From contig CBDHHC010000021.1 in assembly GCA_965263345.1 (NCBI GenBank), positions 62,001-126,000 of the forward strand: a stretch of 64,000 nucleotides of DNA, written 5' to 3'. The position numbers were made by a program, and so were the translations under genes. The DNA comes from CBDHHC01 sp965263345. GTDB lineage: Bacteria > Pseudomonadota > Alphaproteobacteria > Rhizobiales > CBDHHC01. The notes below the pieces were generated by a model. The model was not told the origin of the DNA and did no database searches. It was given only the letters and a program-made list of their open reading frames with translations. Below, piece after piece: positions 46,473 through 56,178 of the stretch (position 1 is the first letter of the stretch; each line of letters opens with the position of its first letter).

Positions 46473-46755
46473 TTGGGTAATACTCTGTTTTTATTTCTTT
46501 ATATTTGGAAATATTGTGCTTTGGGTGTGTAATGTCTTAGGTATTATTTTTTGGTATTTAGTCTGTGCCCTAATGTTAAGTTTTTTTTAACTTAAATAAA
46601 GTTAAAAAAAATTATTAAATTTTGGAGACTGTGGCCCTTTAGTCCTTTGCAAAATAACTAAGAAAGTATACTACTATCATGATATGGTCACAATAGAATG
46701 GCCCGTTACATTTTAAGTAGCGAAAGAATCAGAGTACAAAGGGGCATTTGTAACA
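46473..46755 (+). promoter_or_regulatory. rseP-bamA intergenic region with an A/T-rich hairpin
   Basis: Around 46583-46613 a 13-base arm of Ts ending AACTT pairs with AAGTT followed by As, across five bases. It could terminate rseP transcripts weakly. The rest likely carries a promoter for bamA, and AAAGGGGC precedes its start. Confidence 0.45.
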
Positions 46756-49095
46756 ATGGCACAAAGGGCGACAATGAGCAGAGGGATTACGACCGCTCTA
46801 ATTCTAACACTATCTTTTTTCATATCTTTTGAAAAAGAAGTTGGATTTGGAGTAGAGTCTGCATACGCACAATCTGGAAGAGCTATAAAAAGTATTAAAG
46901 TTGAAGGAAACCGTCGTGTTGAGCCTGAAACTGTACGCTCTTATCTAAAATTCTCAACCGGGGATCGTTATGATGCCGCTAGAGTTGATGCATCTCTTAA
47001 AACACTGTTTGCTACAGGTTTATTCGCAGATGTCCGCATCAAACTTGTGAAAAACATTCTAGTAGTTAATGTTGTTGAGAACCCTGTTGTCAATCAGGTT
47101 GCTTTTGAGGGAAACAAAGAAGTCGAAGATGATACTTTGAAGACTGAGGTTCAGCTCAAAACCCGCGCAATTTACACAAGAGCTCGTGTTCAGTCTGATG
47201 TTCAGCGTATCCTTGATGTTTACCAACGTCAGGGCCTTTATGCGGCGAATGTTCAGCCAAAAATAATAAAATTAAAGCACAACAGAGTTAATCTTGTTTA
47301 TGAAATTCAAGAAGGCCCTTCAACGAAAGTCAAAAGCATTAACTTTATTGGCAATGTTGCTTTCTCTGATTCCCAACTAAGAGATGTTATTACAACAACT
47401 GAAACGGGCTTGTTGAGTTTTCTAAAATCAACAAACGTATATGACCCTGATCGCCTTAGCCTTGACCGTGAATTAGTAAGACGCTTCTACCTTAAAAACG
47501 GTTATGCTGATATGCGCATAATTTCAGCAACTGCAGAGTTAGATAGGGATGGAAAAGGATTTTTCCTCACGTTCACGGTAGAAGAGGGTGAGCAGTATAA
47601 ATTTGGTGAGATAAACTTACAAACATCAATAAATTCAGTTGATCCTGATGCTCTAAGTGGGAAATTACTCACAAAATCAGGTGAGATTTACAATGCACAA
47701 TTGATTGATAAATCAATTGAAGCAGCAACATTTGAGATTTCAAAAACGGGCTATGCATTTGCACGTGTTCGCCCAAAAATTGATAGAGATCCAGTATCTA
47801 AGACAATCGGTGTGTTATACAACGTGGAGCAAGGCCCTCGCGTATATATTGAACGCATCAATATTCTAGGTAATGTAAGAACATTAGATTATGTAATCCG
47901 ACGAGAGTTTAGACTTGCTGAAGGGGACGCATATAATAAACTCATCGTAGATAGAGCCCGCCGCAGACTTCAGGGATTAGGTTTCTTTAAATCTGTTAAA
48001 ATCACAACAGAAAGCGGAAGTGCAAGTGACAGAGTTGTCATAAATGTGAATTTGATTGAAGAATCAACTGGTGAGCTATCTTTCGGTGCAGGATATTCAA
48101 CAAATGAAGGTGTGATAGGTGATATTAGTATCACTGAGCGAAATCTGCTTGGTAAAGGGCAGTTTTTAAGATTAAAGTTCTCAGGTAGCTTTGAGCGTGC
48201 ACAGGTTGACCTAAGTTTCACAGAACCAAGATTCTTAGATCGTAACTTGGCAGCAGGAATTGATGTCTTCCATAAAGAAGTCGATAGCAGTGATGAATCA
48301 TCATTCAAAAGTAGAAAAACAGGCGGTGCTTTACGCTTAGGCTTCCCAGTTGCTGAAAACTTGAGGCTAACAACAAACTACTCATTCGTACGTGACGAGA
48401 TCTTTGATGTTGAAAGTGATGCATCACTAGCAGTTCAGCAAGCAGGTCAGGACAATGATGGTGTCGCAAACATCTCTTCTTTAGGATACAAATTGACATA
48501 TGACACCCGTAATCTGAAACGTAACCCTTCTCACGGAGTGTATTTCACACTTGCTCAGGATTTCGCTGGTGCAGGTGGTGATGTTCAGTATGTAAGAACA
48601 GTTGCTGAAGCTAGAGGGTACTATCCATTAACCAAAGAAATTACACTAGTTGGGCGTGCTCTTGGCGGTAACATCTTTGGTTGGGGCGGCGATGATGTGA
48701 GATTGCTTGACCATTTTTACAAAGGTGGCGAGACAGTACGTGGTTTCGAAAGATCTGGTATTGGCCCTAGAGACTCAGCAACAGGTGACTCTCTAGGTGG
48801 CACAACATTCTACTCTGCAACAGTAGAAGTAAGGTTCCCATTCCCATACATAACTGAAGCAATTGGTATGAAGGGCGCCTTATTCGCGGATGCAGGATCA
48901 TTATTCGGCAATGATTTGAATGACAATGCAATTAATATTGATAGTGATGATCATGAGTTAAGAGCATCTGCAGGTGCAAGTATTATATGGGACTCACCAC
49001 TAGGCCCATTGCGTGCAGATTTCGCATATGCCTTATTAAAGGATGATGCAGATAAAGAAGAACAGTTCCGCTTTGGTGCAGCAACGAAATTCTAA
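46756..49095 (+). CDS. bamA: outer-membrane assembly factor BamA
   Basis: BamA inserts beta-barrel proteins into the outer membrane. The 779-residue protein has a signal peptide ending near 'AYAQSG', five POTRA domains (about 40-430; the first contains 'RRVEPETVRSYLKF') and a 16-strand barrel. The family motif VRGFERSGIGPRD lies near residue 656, and the last residue is Phe (AATKF), the usual C-terminal signal for barrel assembly. A perfect terminator follows at 49122. No skp/ompH gene lies between bamA and lpxD, unlike in many proteobacteria. Confidence 0.96.
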   Translation: MAQRATMSRGITTALILTLSFFISFEKEVGFGVESAYAQSGRAIKSIKVEGNRRVEPETVRSYLKFSTGDRYDAARVDASLKTLFATGLFADVRIKLVKNILVVNVVENPVVNQVAFEGNKEVEDDTLKTEVQLKTRAIYTRARVQSDVQRILDVYQRQGLYAANVQPKIIKLKHNRVNLVYEIQEGPSTKVKSINFIGNVAFSDSQLRDVITTTETGLLSFLKSTNVYDPDRLSLDRELVRRFYLKNGYADMRIISATAELDRDGKGFFLTFTVEEGEQYKFGEINLQTSINSVDPDALSGKLLTKSGEIYNAQLIDKSIEAATFEISKTGYAFARVRPKIDRDPVSKTIGVLYNVEQGPRVYIERINILGNVRTLDYVIRREFRLAEGDAYNKLIVDRARRRLQGLGFFKSVKITTESGSASDRVVINVNLIEESTGELSFGAGYSTNEGVIGDISITERNLLGKGQFLRLKFSGSFERAQVDLSFTEPRFLDRNLAAGIDVFHKEVDSSDESSFKSRKTGGALRLGFPVAENLRLTTNYSFVRDEIFDVESDASLAVQQAGQDNDGVANISSLGYKLTYDTRNLKRNPSHGVYFTLAQDFAGAGGDVQYVRTVAEARGYYPLTKEITLVGRALGGNIFGWGGDDVRLLDHFYKGGETVRGFERSGIGPRDSATGDSLGGTTFYSATVEVRFPFPYITEAIGMKGALFADAGSLFGNDLNDNAINIDSDDHELRASAGASIIWDSPLGPLRADFAYALLKDDADKEEQFRFGAATKF

Positions 49096-49121
49096 ATATC
49101 TGTAAAAACTATGAGATTTAT

Positions 49122-49145
49122 AAAGGCCGCATTATGCGGCCTTTT
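49122..49145 (+). terminator. Rho-independent terminator of bamA
   Basis: AAAGGCCGCA and TGCGGCCTTT form a perfect ten-base stem with a three-base loop 26 bases after bamA; a short T run completes it. Confidence 0.88.
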
Positions 49146-49363
49146 CTGTAAAAAGCTAAAACTTCGAAATAAAAGAGTATCTTTAAATAAAAATATTAGC
49201 TTTTTTATAAATTTATTCATTCAAATACGTATTAGTCCATTGCATTTCTACACATGGTTCGGATACAAAAGTAAAAATCATTTACTTTTCATGACTATAT
49301 TAAGGCATATCTAGCCTGAGCTTGAGAAGAATCTGTTTAAAAATAAATATGTGGATGGTTAAT

Positions 49364-50395
49364 ATGGAGCATCCGGGTTTTTTTAAAAAAGCTGGTCCGT
49401 TTTCAATTAAGAAAATTGCTGAAGTAACAGGTGCCGAAATAGCACCTGAAGCGAATAGTGATTTAATGATAGATAATGTTTTGCCTTTAGATGAGGCAAA
49501 AGCTAATGACATATCATTTTTAGACAATTCGAAATATATACCTCAATTTAAACAAACTAATGCTGCGGCATGTTTTGTAACGGCTAAACATAAAGATAGA
49601 GCGCCAGAAAATGTAATATCAATGGTATCAAAGCAGCCATATCATTGTTTTGCAAAAGCACTTTTTCTATTTTTTCCTGAAGCAAGAGTGTCAAATATAA
49701 GGGCAGATGCAGAAAATAACAATTTTATACATCCATCAGCCCTTGTAGAAGAAGGGGCAATAATTGAACCAGGAGCGGTCATTGGTGCAGAAGCAAGAAT
49801 TGGGGCAGGAACACGCGTAAGTGCTGGCGCGACGATTGGTTATCGTACATATATTGGAAGAGAATGCTATATCGGCCCAAGTGCAACAATCATTCATAGT
49901 TTGGTGGGTGATAATGTCATAATCCACTCAGGTGTCAGCATAGGACAAGACGGATTTGGTTTTGCAATGGGACCAACAGGTCATTTGAAAGTCCCCCAAA
50001 TTGGTCGAGTTGTGATACAAGATGACGTAGAAATTGGAGCAAATACCACCATAGATCGTGGGGCCTTAAAAGATACTATTATTGGTGAGGGGACAAAAAT
50101 TGATAATCTGGTACAAATCGGCCATAACGTCGTCATAGGCCGCCATTGCGTGATTGTTGCACATGTAGGAATTTCAGGCAGCACAGAGCTTGGTGATTTC
50201 GTTGTATTAGGTGGTCAAGTTGGTGTCATAGGTCATGCCAAAATTGGCAGTGGCGTCCAAGTTGCTGCACAAAGTGGTATTGCATCCGATATTCCAGATG
50301 GTGAACGTTGGGGCGGAGCACCAGCACAACCAATACGGAAATGGCAAAAAGAAATTTTATATTTACGAAAAATGAGTGAAAAGAGTTCCTCATAA
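49364..50395 (+). CDS. lpxD: UDP-3-O-acylglucosamine N-acyltransferase
   Basis: LpxD adds the second hydroxyacyl chain in lipid A synthesis. A short N-terminal uridine-binding domain (about 1-105) leads into a left-handed beta helix of hexapeptide repeats (IGAEARIGAGTRVSAGATIG, 'IDNLVQIGHNVVIGRHCVIV'), with the catalytic His in the latter region. Several in-frame starts exist (TTG 49322, ATG 49349, 49355); ATG 49364, eight bases after a GGA-containing site, gives an N-terminus of usual length. It heads lpxD-fabZ-lpxA-lpxI-lpxB. Confidence 0.94.
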   Translation: MEHPGFFKKAGPFSIKKIAEVTGAEIAPEANSDLMIDNVLPLDEAKANDISFLDNSKYIPQFKQTNAAACFVTAKHKDRAPENVISMVSKQPYHCFAKALFLFFPEARVSNIRADAENNNFIHPSALVEEGAIIEPGAVIGAEARIGAGTRVSAGATIGYRTYIGRECYIGPSATIIHSLVGDNVIIHSGVSIGQDGFGFAMGPTGHLKVPQIGRVVIQDDVEIGANTTIDRGALKDTIIGEGTKIDNLVQIGHNVVIGRHCVIVAHVGISGSTELGDFVVLGGQVGVIGHAKIGSGVQVAAQSGIASDIPDGERWGGAPAQPIRKWQKEILYLRKMSEKSSS

Positions 50396-50489
50396 ATCAG
50401 AATAAAAAATTACGGTGTTTTATTGTAAAAGCCTTGTAGTAAACAGGCCCAAGTTAAGCATTTGTAATTTCAGGAATGGAGTTGAATGA

Positions 50490-50978
50490 ATGAGTGAAAT
50501 GGAAAGCAAAACAGAGCTCGGAACGGCTGATATTAATAGAATATTGAAACTATTGCCGCACCGCTATCCGTTTCTTCTGGTAGATAAAATCATTGATATG
50601 CACAAAGATGAAACTGCTATTGGAATAAAAAATGTGACCATAAATGAACCACACTTTCAGGGGCATTTTCCAAGCTTTCCTGTGATGCCAGGCGTTTTAT
50701 TGATTGAAGGGATGGCGCAAACTGCAGGTGCACTATGTGTCCATAATTTTAATGAGGATTATGAGCCGCATTTGGTATTTTTTATGTCAATTGACAAAGC
50801 AAAATTCCGCAAACCAGTTGTGCCTGGGGATACAGTTTATTACCATGTACAAAAATTAAGAAATCGTGGTCCAGTTTGGCGCTTTGCCGTCGTTGCCAAG
50901 GTTGAAGGCAATGTGGTTTGTGAAGCTGAAATTGGAGCAATGATTGTTGATAAGGATAGCGCGGTAGCGAATGGCTGA
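50490..50978 (+). CDS. fabZ: 3-hydroxyacyl-ACP dehydratase FabZ
   Basis: FabZ dehydrates 3-hydroxyacyl-ACP in fatty-acid synthesis, drawing on the same pool as lipid A acylation. The hot-dog fold of 162 residues has the catalytic His in 'PHFQGHFPSFPVMPGV' and Glu in 'LLIEGMAQTAG'. Its end overlaps lpxA by eight bases. The position between lpxD and lpxA is conserved across proteobacteria. Confidence 0.96.
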   Translation: MSEMESKTELGTADINRILKLLPHRYPFLLVDKIIDMHKDETAIGIKNVTINEPHFQGHFPSFPVMPGVLLIEGMAQTAGALCVHNFNEDYEPHLVFFMSIDKAKFRKPVVPGDTVYYHVQKLRNRGPVWRFAVVAKVEGNVVCEAEIGAMIVDKDSAVANG

Positions 50979-51774
50979 TATACACCAGACTGCAATAGTT
51001 GAAGATGGTGCAGAAATTGGGGCCAATGTAGAAATAGGTCCATATTGTGTAATCGGGAGCAATGTAAAACTTGCCGATGATGTGAAACTTAAATCTCATG
51101 TGGTGATTGCCGGCAAAACCACTGTCGGAGCAGGAACCGAGATCTTCCCATTTGCATCAATTGGTCATATCCCACAAGATAAAAAATTCCACGGTGAAGA
51201 CAGCGCTCTGGAAATAGGTGAAAAAAACGTCATCCGTGAACATGTAACTATGAACCCTGGAACTCAGGGGGGTGGAAGCCTGACAAAAGTCGGCTCGCAC
51301 GGTCTGTTCATGATGGGCTCTCATGTGGCACATGATTGTGTTGTTGGCGACAATGTCATCTTAGCAAATAATGCAACATTAGCCGGTCATTGCGTAGTTG
51401 AAAACCACGTAATTTTAGGCGGACTATCCGCAGTTCACCAATTCGTTCGATTAGGGGCTTACTCCTTCGTAGGCGGTATGTGCGGTGTCGAAAAAGATGT
51501 TATTCCTTTCGGTATGGTCATGGGAAATCGCGCTTACCTGAATGGTCTGAATATTCTTGGCCTAAAGCGTAACGGCTTTGATCGCGAACAGATCCACAAT
51601 CTTCGCAAAGGCTATCGCATGCTCTTTTCCAACGAAGGCACTTTGATGGAGCGTCTGGAAGATGTTGAGAAAATGTTTGCTGGTGATCCTTGCGTAGAGC
51701 GTGTTGCAAAATTTATCCGTGCGGAAACAGACCGCTCATTATGTGTTCCTCGTAACGGGAGCGTAAGCGAATAA
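50971..51774 (+). CDS. lpxA: UDP-N-acetylglucosamine acyltransferase
   Basis: LpxA puts the first hydroxyacyl chain on UDP-GlcNAc to begin lipid A synthesis. Hexapeptide repeats start at once (IHQTAIVEDGAEIGANVEIG). The catalytic His is in 'GSHVAHDCVVGDNV', and 'LGAYSFVGGMCGVEKDV' is conserved. The C-terminal helical part is complete at 267 residues. Its start overlaps fabZ, and lpxI follows by 16 bases. Confidence 0.96.
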   Translation: MADIHQTAIVEDGAEIGANVEIGPYCVIGSNVKLADDVKLKSHVVIAGKTTVGAGTEIFPFASIGHIPQDKKFHGEDSALEIGEKNVIREHVTMNPGTQGGGSLTKVGSHGLFMMGSHVAHDCVVGDNVILANNATLAGHCVVENHVILGGLSAVHQFVRLGAYSFVGGMCGVEKDVIPFGMVMGNRAYLNGLNILGLKRNGFDREQIHNLRKGYRMLFSNEGTLMERLEDVEKMFAGDPCVERVAKFIRAETDRSLCVPRNGSVSE

Positions 51775-51790
51775 GCTTACTCATAAACAC

Positions 51791-52654
51791 ATGACACAGC
51801 CATCACCAGATTTGCCAAAATTAGGGATCATTGCTGGCGGTGGTGTTATGCCATGTTTAGTCGCTAGTTCAGCAATCAGAGCAGGTCGGGAAGTTCATAT
51901 AGTTGCTCTAGATGGTGAGGCTGACCAACACATCGAAGCCTTCTCCCACACCTGGGTGAAGTGGGGACAAATTGGGCGGATTTTTAAGACATTAAAAAAG
52001 GCCCAATGTAAAGATGTGGTTTTTATAGGGTCTGTCACAAGACCAGATATGAAAGAAATTCGTTTTGACTTAGGGGCAATAAAAATCCTACCCTTTCTAT
52101 TCAGTCTGATGGTTGGTGGGGACGACAGCATCCTCTCGCGCATTGTGAATTTCTTTGAAAAAAAAGGCTATACCATTCGCGGTGCCCATGAAGTGGCCCC
52201 AGAATTATTAGCGCCCGAAGGGTGTCTCACCAAAAAACAACCATCAACTCAAGACATGAAAGATATCCAAACAGCATTCGGTATCTTAAAAGCTTTAGGG
52301 AACTTTGATGTCGGACAAGGTGCTGTGGTAGCCAGAGGATATGCCCTTGCAGTTGAAGCCGCCGAAGGCACGAATGTAATGCTAGAACGCTGTAAAGACC
52401 TCCGCCAATGGGGCAGTAAAAACAGCAAAAAGAAAATCGGCGTATTCGTCAAATGTCCAAAACCAGATCAGGAAAAACGAATTGATATGCCAACCATAGG
52501 TGACCAGACAATTGAGAAGGTTGCAGATGCTGGGTTGGCTGGTATTGCAATTGCAGCTGATGCGGTTTTATTGGCTGATAAAGAACAATTGCTAAAGAAA
52601 GCAAAAAAACACGATATTTTTGTTATAGGCATACCAATAACACATGATAATTAA
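51791..52654 (+). CDS. lpxI: UDP-2,3-diacylglucosamine hydrolase LpxI
   Basis: LpxI (DUF1009) makes lipid X from UDP-2,3-diacylglucosamine and replaces LpxH in alphaproteobacteria. The 287-residue protein has 'KLGIIAGGGVMPCLVASSA' at the N-terminus and the catalytic C-terminal part with 'KCPKPDQEKRIDMPTIGDQT', where the Asp and the run around DMP-x-I-G are conserved. It sits between lpxA and lpxB as is usual for this class. Confidence 0.95.
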   Translation: MTQPSPDLPKLGIIAGGGVMPCLVASSAIRAGREVHIVALDGEADQHIEAFSHTWVKWGQIGRIFKTLKKAQCKDVVFIGSVTRPDMKEIRFDLGAIKILPFLFSLMVGGDDSILSRIVNFFEKKGYTIRGAHEVAPELLAPEGCLTKKQPSTQDMKDIQTAFGILKALGNFDVGQGAVVARGYALAVEAAEGTNVMLERCKDLRQWGSKNSKKKIGVFVKCPKPDQEKRIDMPTIGDQTIEKVADAGLAGIAIAADAVLLADKEQLLKKAKKHDIFVIGIPITHDN

Positions 52655-52678
52655 AAACATTAAATAAGTAATTTTATA

Positions 52679-53845
52679 ATGGCTCCAAAAAAGATATTCA
52701 TAGTAGCAGGTGAACATTCTGGGGATGCTCTAGGTGGCCCATTAATGGAAGTTCTAAAACAACAGCTGTCCGAAGAAATAAGCTTCAAGGGCGTTGGTGG
52801 TGAAGCCATGCAGGCCCAGGGCCTGACCTCTATTTTCCCTCTCTCTGATGTCGCTGTTATGGGGCCCATTGATATCATCAAAATTTTACCCCGTGCAGTT
52901 CGCCGTGTGTATCAAACTGTCGATGCCGCTTTAGAATTCGAACCGGATCTTCTCATTATCATTGATAGCCCGGAATTCACCCATCCAATCGCCAAAAGGG
53001 TTCGTAAAGCACGTCCTCATATTCCAATCATCGATTATGTCTCTCCGTCTGTTTGGGCTTGGCGCTCGGGCAGAGCTAAAAAAATGAAACCCTATGTTGA
53101 TCATATTTTAGGCCTTCTTCCATTTGAACCAGCAGCCCATGAACGTCTCGGCGGCCCTAAATGTTCTTATGTCGGCCACCCCATGATCGAAAAACGCGAA
53201 TGGATGCAAAGCCGCGATGTTGCAGGTTTAAAACAACGCTTGAACCTAAATGATAATGATCCCATTCTCGTTGTTCTTCCAGGCAGTCGAACCAATGAGG
53301 TCAAACGTTTAATGGAACCTTTTGGCAAAACCATTGAATTAATCATGCCAAAATATCCTGATTTGCAAGTCGTTATTCCGGCCGTAAAATCTGTCAGACA
53401 CCTTATCGAAGAACGATTACCTGAATGGCCAGTCACACCACATCTGGTAGAAGGTGAAGACGATAAATTTGCGTCCTTTGCAATGTGTAATGCAGCCTTG
53501 GCAGCATCAGGAACAGTCACACTTCAGCTAGCCTTAGCAGGAACACCGATGGTCGTTGGATATAAAGCGGATTTGCTCATCTCGTCTTTAAGATTCCTGA
53601 TCGAAGTTCATTCTGCTGTATTGCCAAATCTGATCTTAGGTGAAAATATTTTCCCTGAATTTATCCAGGAAAACTGCACACCAGAAAAACTGGCCAATGC
53701 TTTAGAACCTCTCTTAACAGACAGCGAAGCTTTGAAGATCCAGCAAAAAGCTTTAGACACATTTACGGATAAAATGGTCTTAAAATCTGGAAAACCGAGC
53801 GAAGCTGCCGCCAAAATCGTTCTGGAATATTTAAATAAAACATAA
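52679..53845 (+). CDS. lpxB: lipid-A-disaccharide synthase
   Basis: LpxB joins lipid X to UDP-diacylglucosamine to make the lipid A disaccharide at the inner membrane. The GT-B fold of 388 residues starts 'IFIVAGEHSGDALGGPLM' and has 'GVGGEAMQAQGLTSIFPLSD', 'DYVSPSVWAWRSGRAKKM' and 'LVVLPGSRTNEVKRL'. It ends the lipid A block. Confidence 0.95.
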   Translation: MAPKKIFIVAGEHSGDALGGPLMEVLKQQLSEEISFKGVGGEAMQAQGLTSIFPLSDVAVMGPIDIIKILPRAVRRVYQTVDAALEFEPDLLIIIDSPEFTHPIAKRVRKARPHIPIIDYVSPSVWAWRSGRAKKMKPYVDHILGLLPFEPAAHERLGGPKCSYVGHPMIEKREWMQSRDVAGLKQRLNLNDNDPILVVLPGSRTNEVKRLMEPFGKTIELIMPKYPDLQVVIPAVKSVRHLIEERLPEWPVTPHLVEGEDDKFASFAMCNAALAASGTVTLQLALAGTPMVVGYKADLLISSLRFLIEVHSAVLPNLILGENIFPEFIQENCTPEKLANALEPLLTDSEALKIQQKALDTFTDKMVLKSGKPSEAAAKIVLEYLNKT

Positions 53846-53917
53846 ATCAGCCTAACTTTAGCCATTGAGACTGGGCATAGGATAGCTCATATTTTATTCT
53901 ATACTAAAGAGCTGGCT

Positions 53918-54286
53918 ATGAGATTATTGATCCTTGTTTTTTCTATCCTTTCGTTTTTTGTAACAAACACATTTGCAGGCGCTTATGACGGCCAATATTC
54001 TGGCCACCGATTTGTCGGAGCAAAATCAAACCATCCAGACAAATGCAGCCCAACCACAATTTCCGGTCGCATAAAAGGCTCTTCTATCGAACTGACTTTA
54101 ACTTACAACGGCTCTGTTCTAAAAGGTAACATAACCAAATCAGGGTCTATCAGATTGCGTGGTGAAACACCAAACGGAACTTATCTTTATAAATTCCAAG
54201 GACGCATCAGAGGTAAAACTCTAAAAGGCACCTGGAAAACCAGCCCACCAGACTGTGCTGGAACCTGGACTGTAAAAAAGAAGTAA
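53918..54286 (+). CDS. small exported beta-rich protein
   Basis: The 122-residue protein has a signal peptide (LLILVFSILSFFVTNTFAG) and a mature part of short alternating strands: 'YDGQYSGHRF', 'TTISGRIKGSSIELTL', 'LKGNITKSGSIRLRG', 'KFQGRIRGKTLKGTW', then a paired Cys (CSPT and DCAGTW). Such proteins with a C-x(n)-C and GxW ending are common in alphaproteobacteria but have no known function. A terminator follows. Confidence 0.7.
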   Translation: MRLLILVFSILSFFVTNTFAGAYDGQYSGHRFVGAKSNHPDKCSPTTISGRIKGSSIELTLTYNGSVLKGNITKSGSIRLRGETPNGTYLYKFQGRIRGKTLKGTWKTSPPDCAGTWTVKKK

Positions 54287-54303
54287 TAAAACTCCTGGAC
54301 GAT

Positions 54304-54327
54304 AAAAAGTGCAAAGTCACTTTTTTT
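54304..54327 (+). terminator. Rho-independent terminator
   Basis: AAAAAGTG and CACTTTTT form an eight-base stem with a six-base loop and a continuing T run, 17 bases after the small exported-protein gene. Confidence 0.75.
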
Positions 54328-54335
54328 GAGGACCT

Positions 54336-54397
54336 CGAGCCTTTGGCTCGCCCATGTGGAGCCATTTTTGCGTGAGCAAAAATTGGCGTGAACTCCA
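54336..54397. repeat. cluster of palindromes
   Basis: CGAGCC-TTT-GGCTCG (54336-54350) is followed by a nested palindrome (54357-54397): TGGAG/CTCCA outside and ATTTTTGC/GCAAAAAT around GTGA inside. It resembles a REP-type intergenic element, but I see no second copy in the window. Confidence 0.55.
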
Positions 54398-54515
54398 TAC
54401 TGTTCCCATTATATCTGAGCCCCAAACCACGTGCATAACTTTTTTTATGTTTTTTATGCTAATGATTACAGTGACTTATGATTTTTTATGGTTTATAAAA
54501 CCTTAAAAGTTATAA

Positions 54516-54592
54516 CACAACCCCTTTCTTCCCCCGTAATAGGGGAAGTACCCATGCAAAGCAAAGGGGATGGGGGGGCTAAAACAAAAAAG
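54516..54592 (+). repeat. single outlying copy of the palindrome-rich repeat
   Basis: It contains CCCCTTTCTTCCCCC, a GGGGAAGTACCCATGCAAAGC segment and GGGGATGGGGGG, then CTAAAACAAAAAAG. It is the same family as the array at 57450-58239 but closer to the copy at 58646, sharing CGTAAT and ACCCATGC. Confidence 0.75.
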
Positions 54593-54665
54593 ATTGCAGG
54601 GTATTGCGGGGCATGGGAGTTTGTAACCCTGCCCCGAACATTCAGACAAGAAAAAGTCACAACAC

Positions 54666-55010
54666 TCACCGTGCCTTCTGAAGCAGCAAGAGTTTCAAAG
54701 CCTCAACCTTGTCTTTAATCTCCCCTGAATAAATCCCTTGTTTCCGAAGAGCAATTTCAAGCTTTCCAACCATAAGCATCAAATCACCCTCATCACTCTT
54801 TTCTTTGTCAATAAAACGCCCAAGGATCTCAATGCCAAGCTGGTCTTTCAACTCATTTAACAGCTTGCGACATCTGGAATGAGTGCCACAACTAAGAAAT
54901 GGCCGCAAAAAACCAATAGATGCCTGGGGTGTTAAAGGTGTAGAGTGTGCCTGTGAGAAACAGGTCATTGACATTAGCAAAGCAGTCGCAAATGTGATAG
55001 ATTTCATCAT
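54666..55010 (-). CDS. small exported helical protein
   Basis: The 114-residue protein has a signal peptide (ITFATALLMSMTCFSQAHS) and a mature helical part with two cysteines close together (LSCGTHSRCRKLL). GGAGA lies before the ATG pair at 55010 and 55007. No family is recognised. It is flanked by repeat elements and the frameshifted island genes. Confidence 0.6.
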   Translation of the reverse strand: MMKSITFATALLMSMTCFSQAHSTPLTPQASIGFLRPFLSCGTHSRCRKLLNELKDQLGIEILGRFIDKEKSDEGDLMLMVGKLEIALRKQGIYSGEIKDKVEALKLLLLQKAR

Positions 55011-55227
55011 AATGATCTCCGTTAAATATTTCTAACGAAGATCATCCTGGAGAACGCCAAAGCTGGTGGTTTGCCTATATTCCACCAGGGCTTCTGTTTA
55101 ATACGCCACATATGATATTTTCCCTATTTGGCGGATTAAAGGTGTGCAATGGTGGATTATCAGGCGTTGCAATTTTTAACAAAAACAACCAAATTTATTT
55201 TTGAATATATATTGATAAGAGCTTTAA

Positions 55228-56178
55228 ATGCCCAAGGTTATAACGGACAATATTATAGACCTAAATCAAAAACTCAATCTCCTCATGGAGTATTCAGGCT
55301 GCAAAGACAACCTCACAAAGTTTGCAGAACATACCAGCATTCAGAAGAGAAACACTCCGAGACAATAAGGATAAACAAAAAATAAATTCAGAAAACCAAT
55401 CCAAACTCGCCTAAGCACATGCGGCTTCAGCCTTAACTGGCCAGAATGGAAAACAGGCACCGCAGAAGAGTTTAAACAAAAATACCTGACACATAAAAAA
55501 GACACAGCAGAAACCAACGAACTTCCAGACCGCCAAACCAACATCCCCCTAAAACCCGTGCGCACCACCCAGCCCTGGTCTGCCATGGATGATCTCGTCT
55601 CCTTTGAGCTTTTCTCCAGCCAGAGCGGTCCAGAAGACCCCTGGGACCTCACCTTCGAACTCGTCTGCCGCTGGACCTATTTCCCATCAGGCAAAATTGG
55701 CATTAAACGCGGCTTTGCCGAAATCGATTTAGGCCAGGCCATCACCAAATCCGCCAAAGACCGTTTGGGCGGGCAGGGCGCTTACACAACAGAACAAGGC
55801 AATGTCACTCTCACAGCCGCTGGCCCAACCCAACGCCCCAACTGGATCATTGAATCCAACGACGGCCCCATCGGCATCGTCACACTCCCCCATGACATCT
55901 GCCCCGTCGAAGACCTTGCCAACGGCGACACCATCAAAGCCACCTTCAGCGTTTGGTTTAAAGATTTAGAACCCATCCCAGAAGATGAGAGAGATGAGGA
56001 AGAGAGTGATCAACAGGAGGATAGCATTTCATTCACACGGGAAGATGGAAAACCATTGGGCCGAAACAAAAAAGCCCTTCTCAATTTAATTGATAACTTA
56101 GAAAAAACCGATGGCCAGACAGGTCGCGTAATCGTCGCGACCCATGAACTCCATTTTAAAGGAGAGACAGATGAGTAA
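55228..56178 (+). pseudogene. HTH-plus-beta-domain protein gene with two compensating frameshifts
   Basis: From ATG 55228 one frame reads DLNQKLNLLMEYSGCKDNLT and 'KFAEHTSIQKR', like an HTH start. A second frame then supplies ETLRDNKDKQKINSENQSKL. The first frame resumes with 'STCGFSLNWPEWKTGTAEEF' and stays open through 56178. Joined, these give a sensible N-terminal DNA-binding-like domain and a C-terminal beta-rich domain of unknown type (DLVSFELFSSQSGPEDPWDL). The uninterrupted part could start at GTG 55558. Its codons are more GC-rich than the genome around it, which suggests transfer. The end overlaps the next gene by eight bases. Confidence 0.6.

Noticed and set aside
55149..55385. 78-codon plus-strand frame
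   Set aside because: The HTH-like protein is encoded in the two other frames here; this frame is unrelated.
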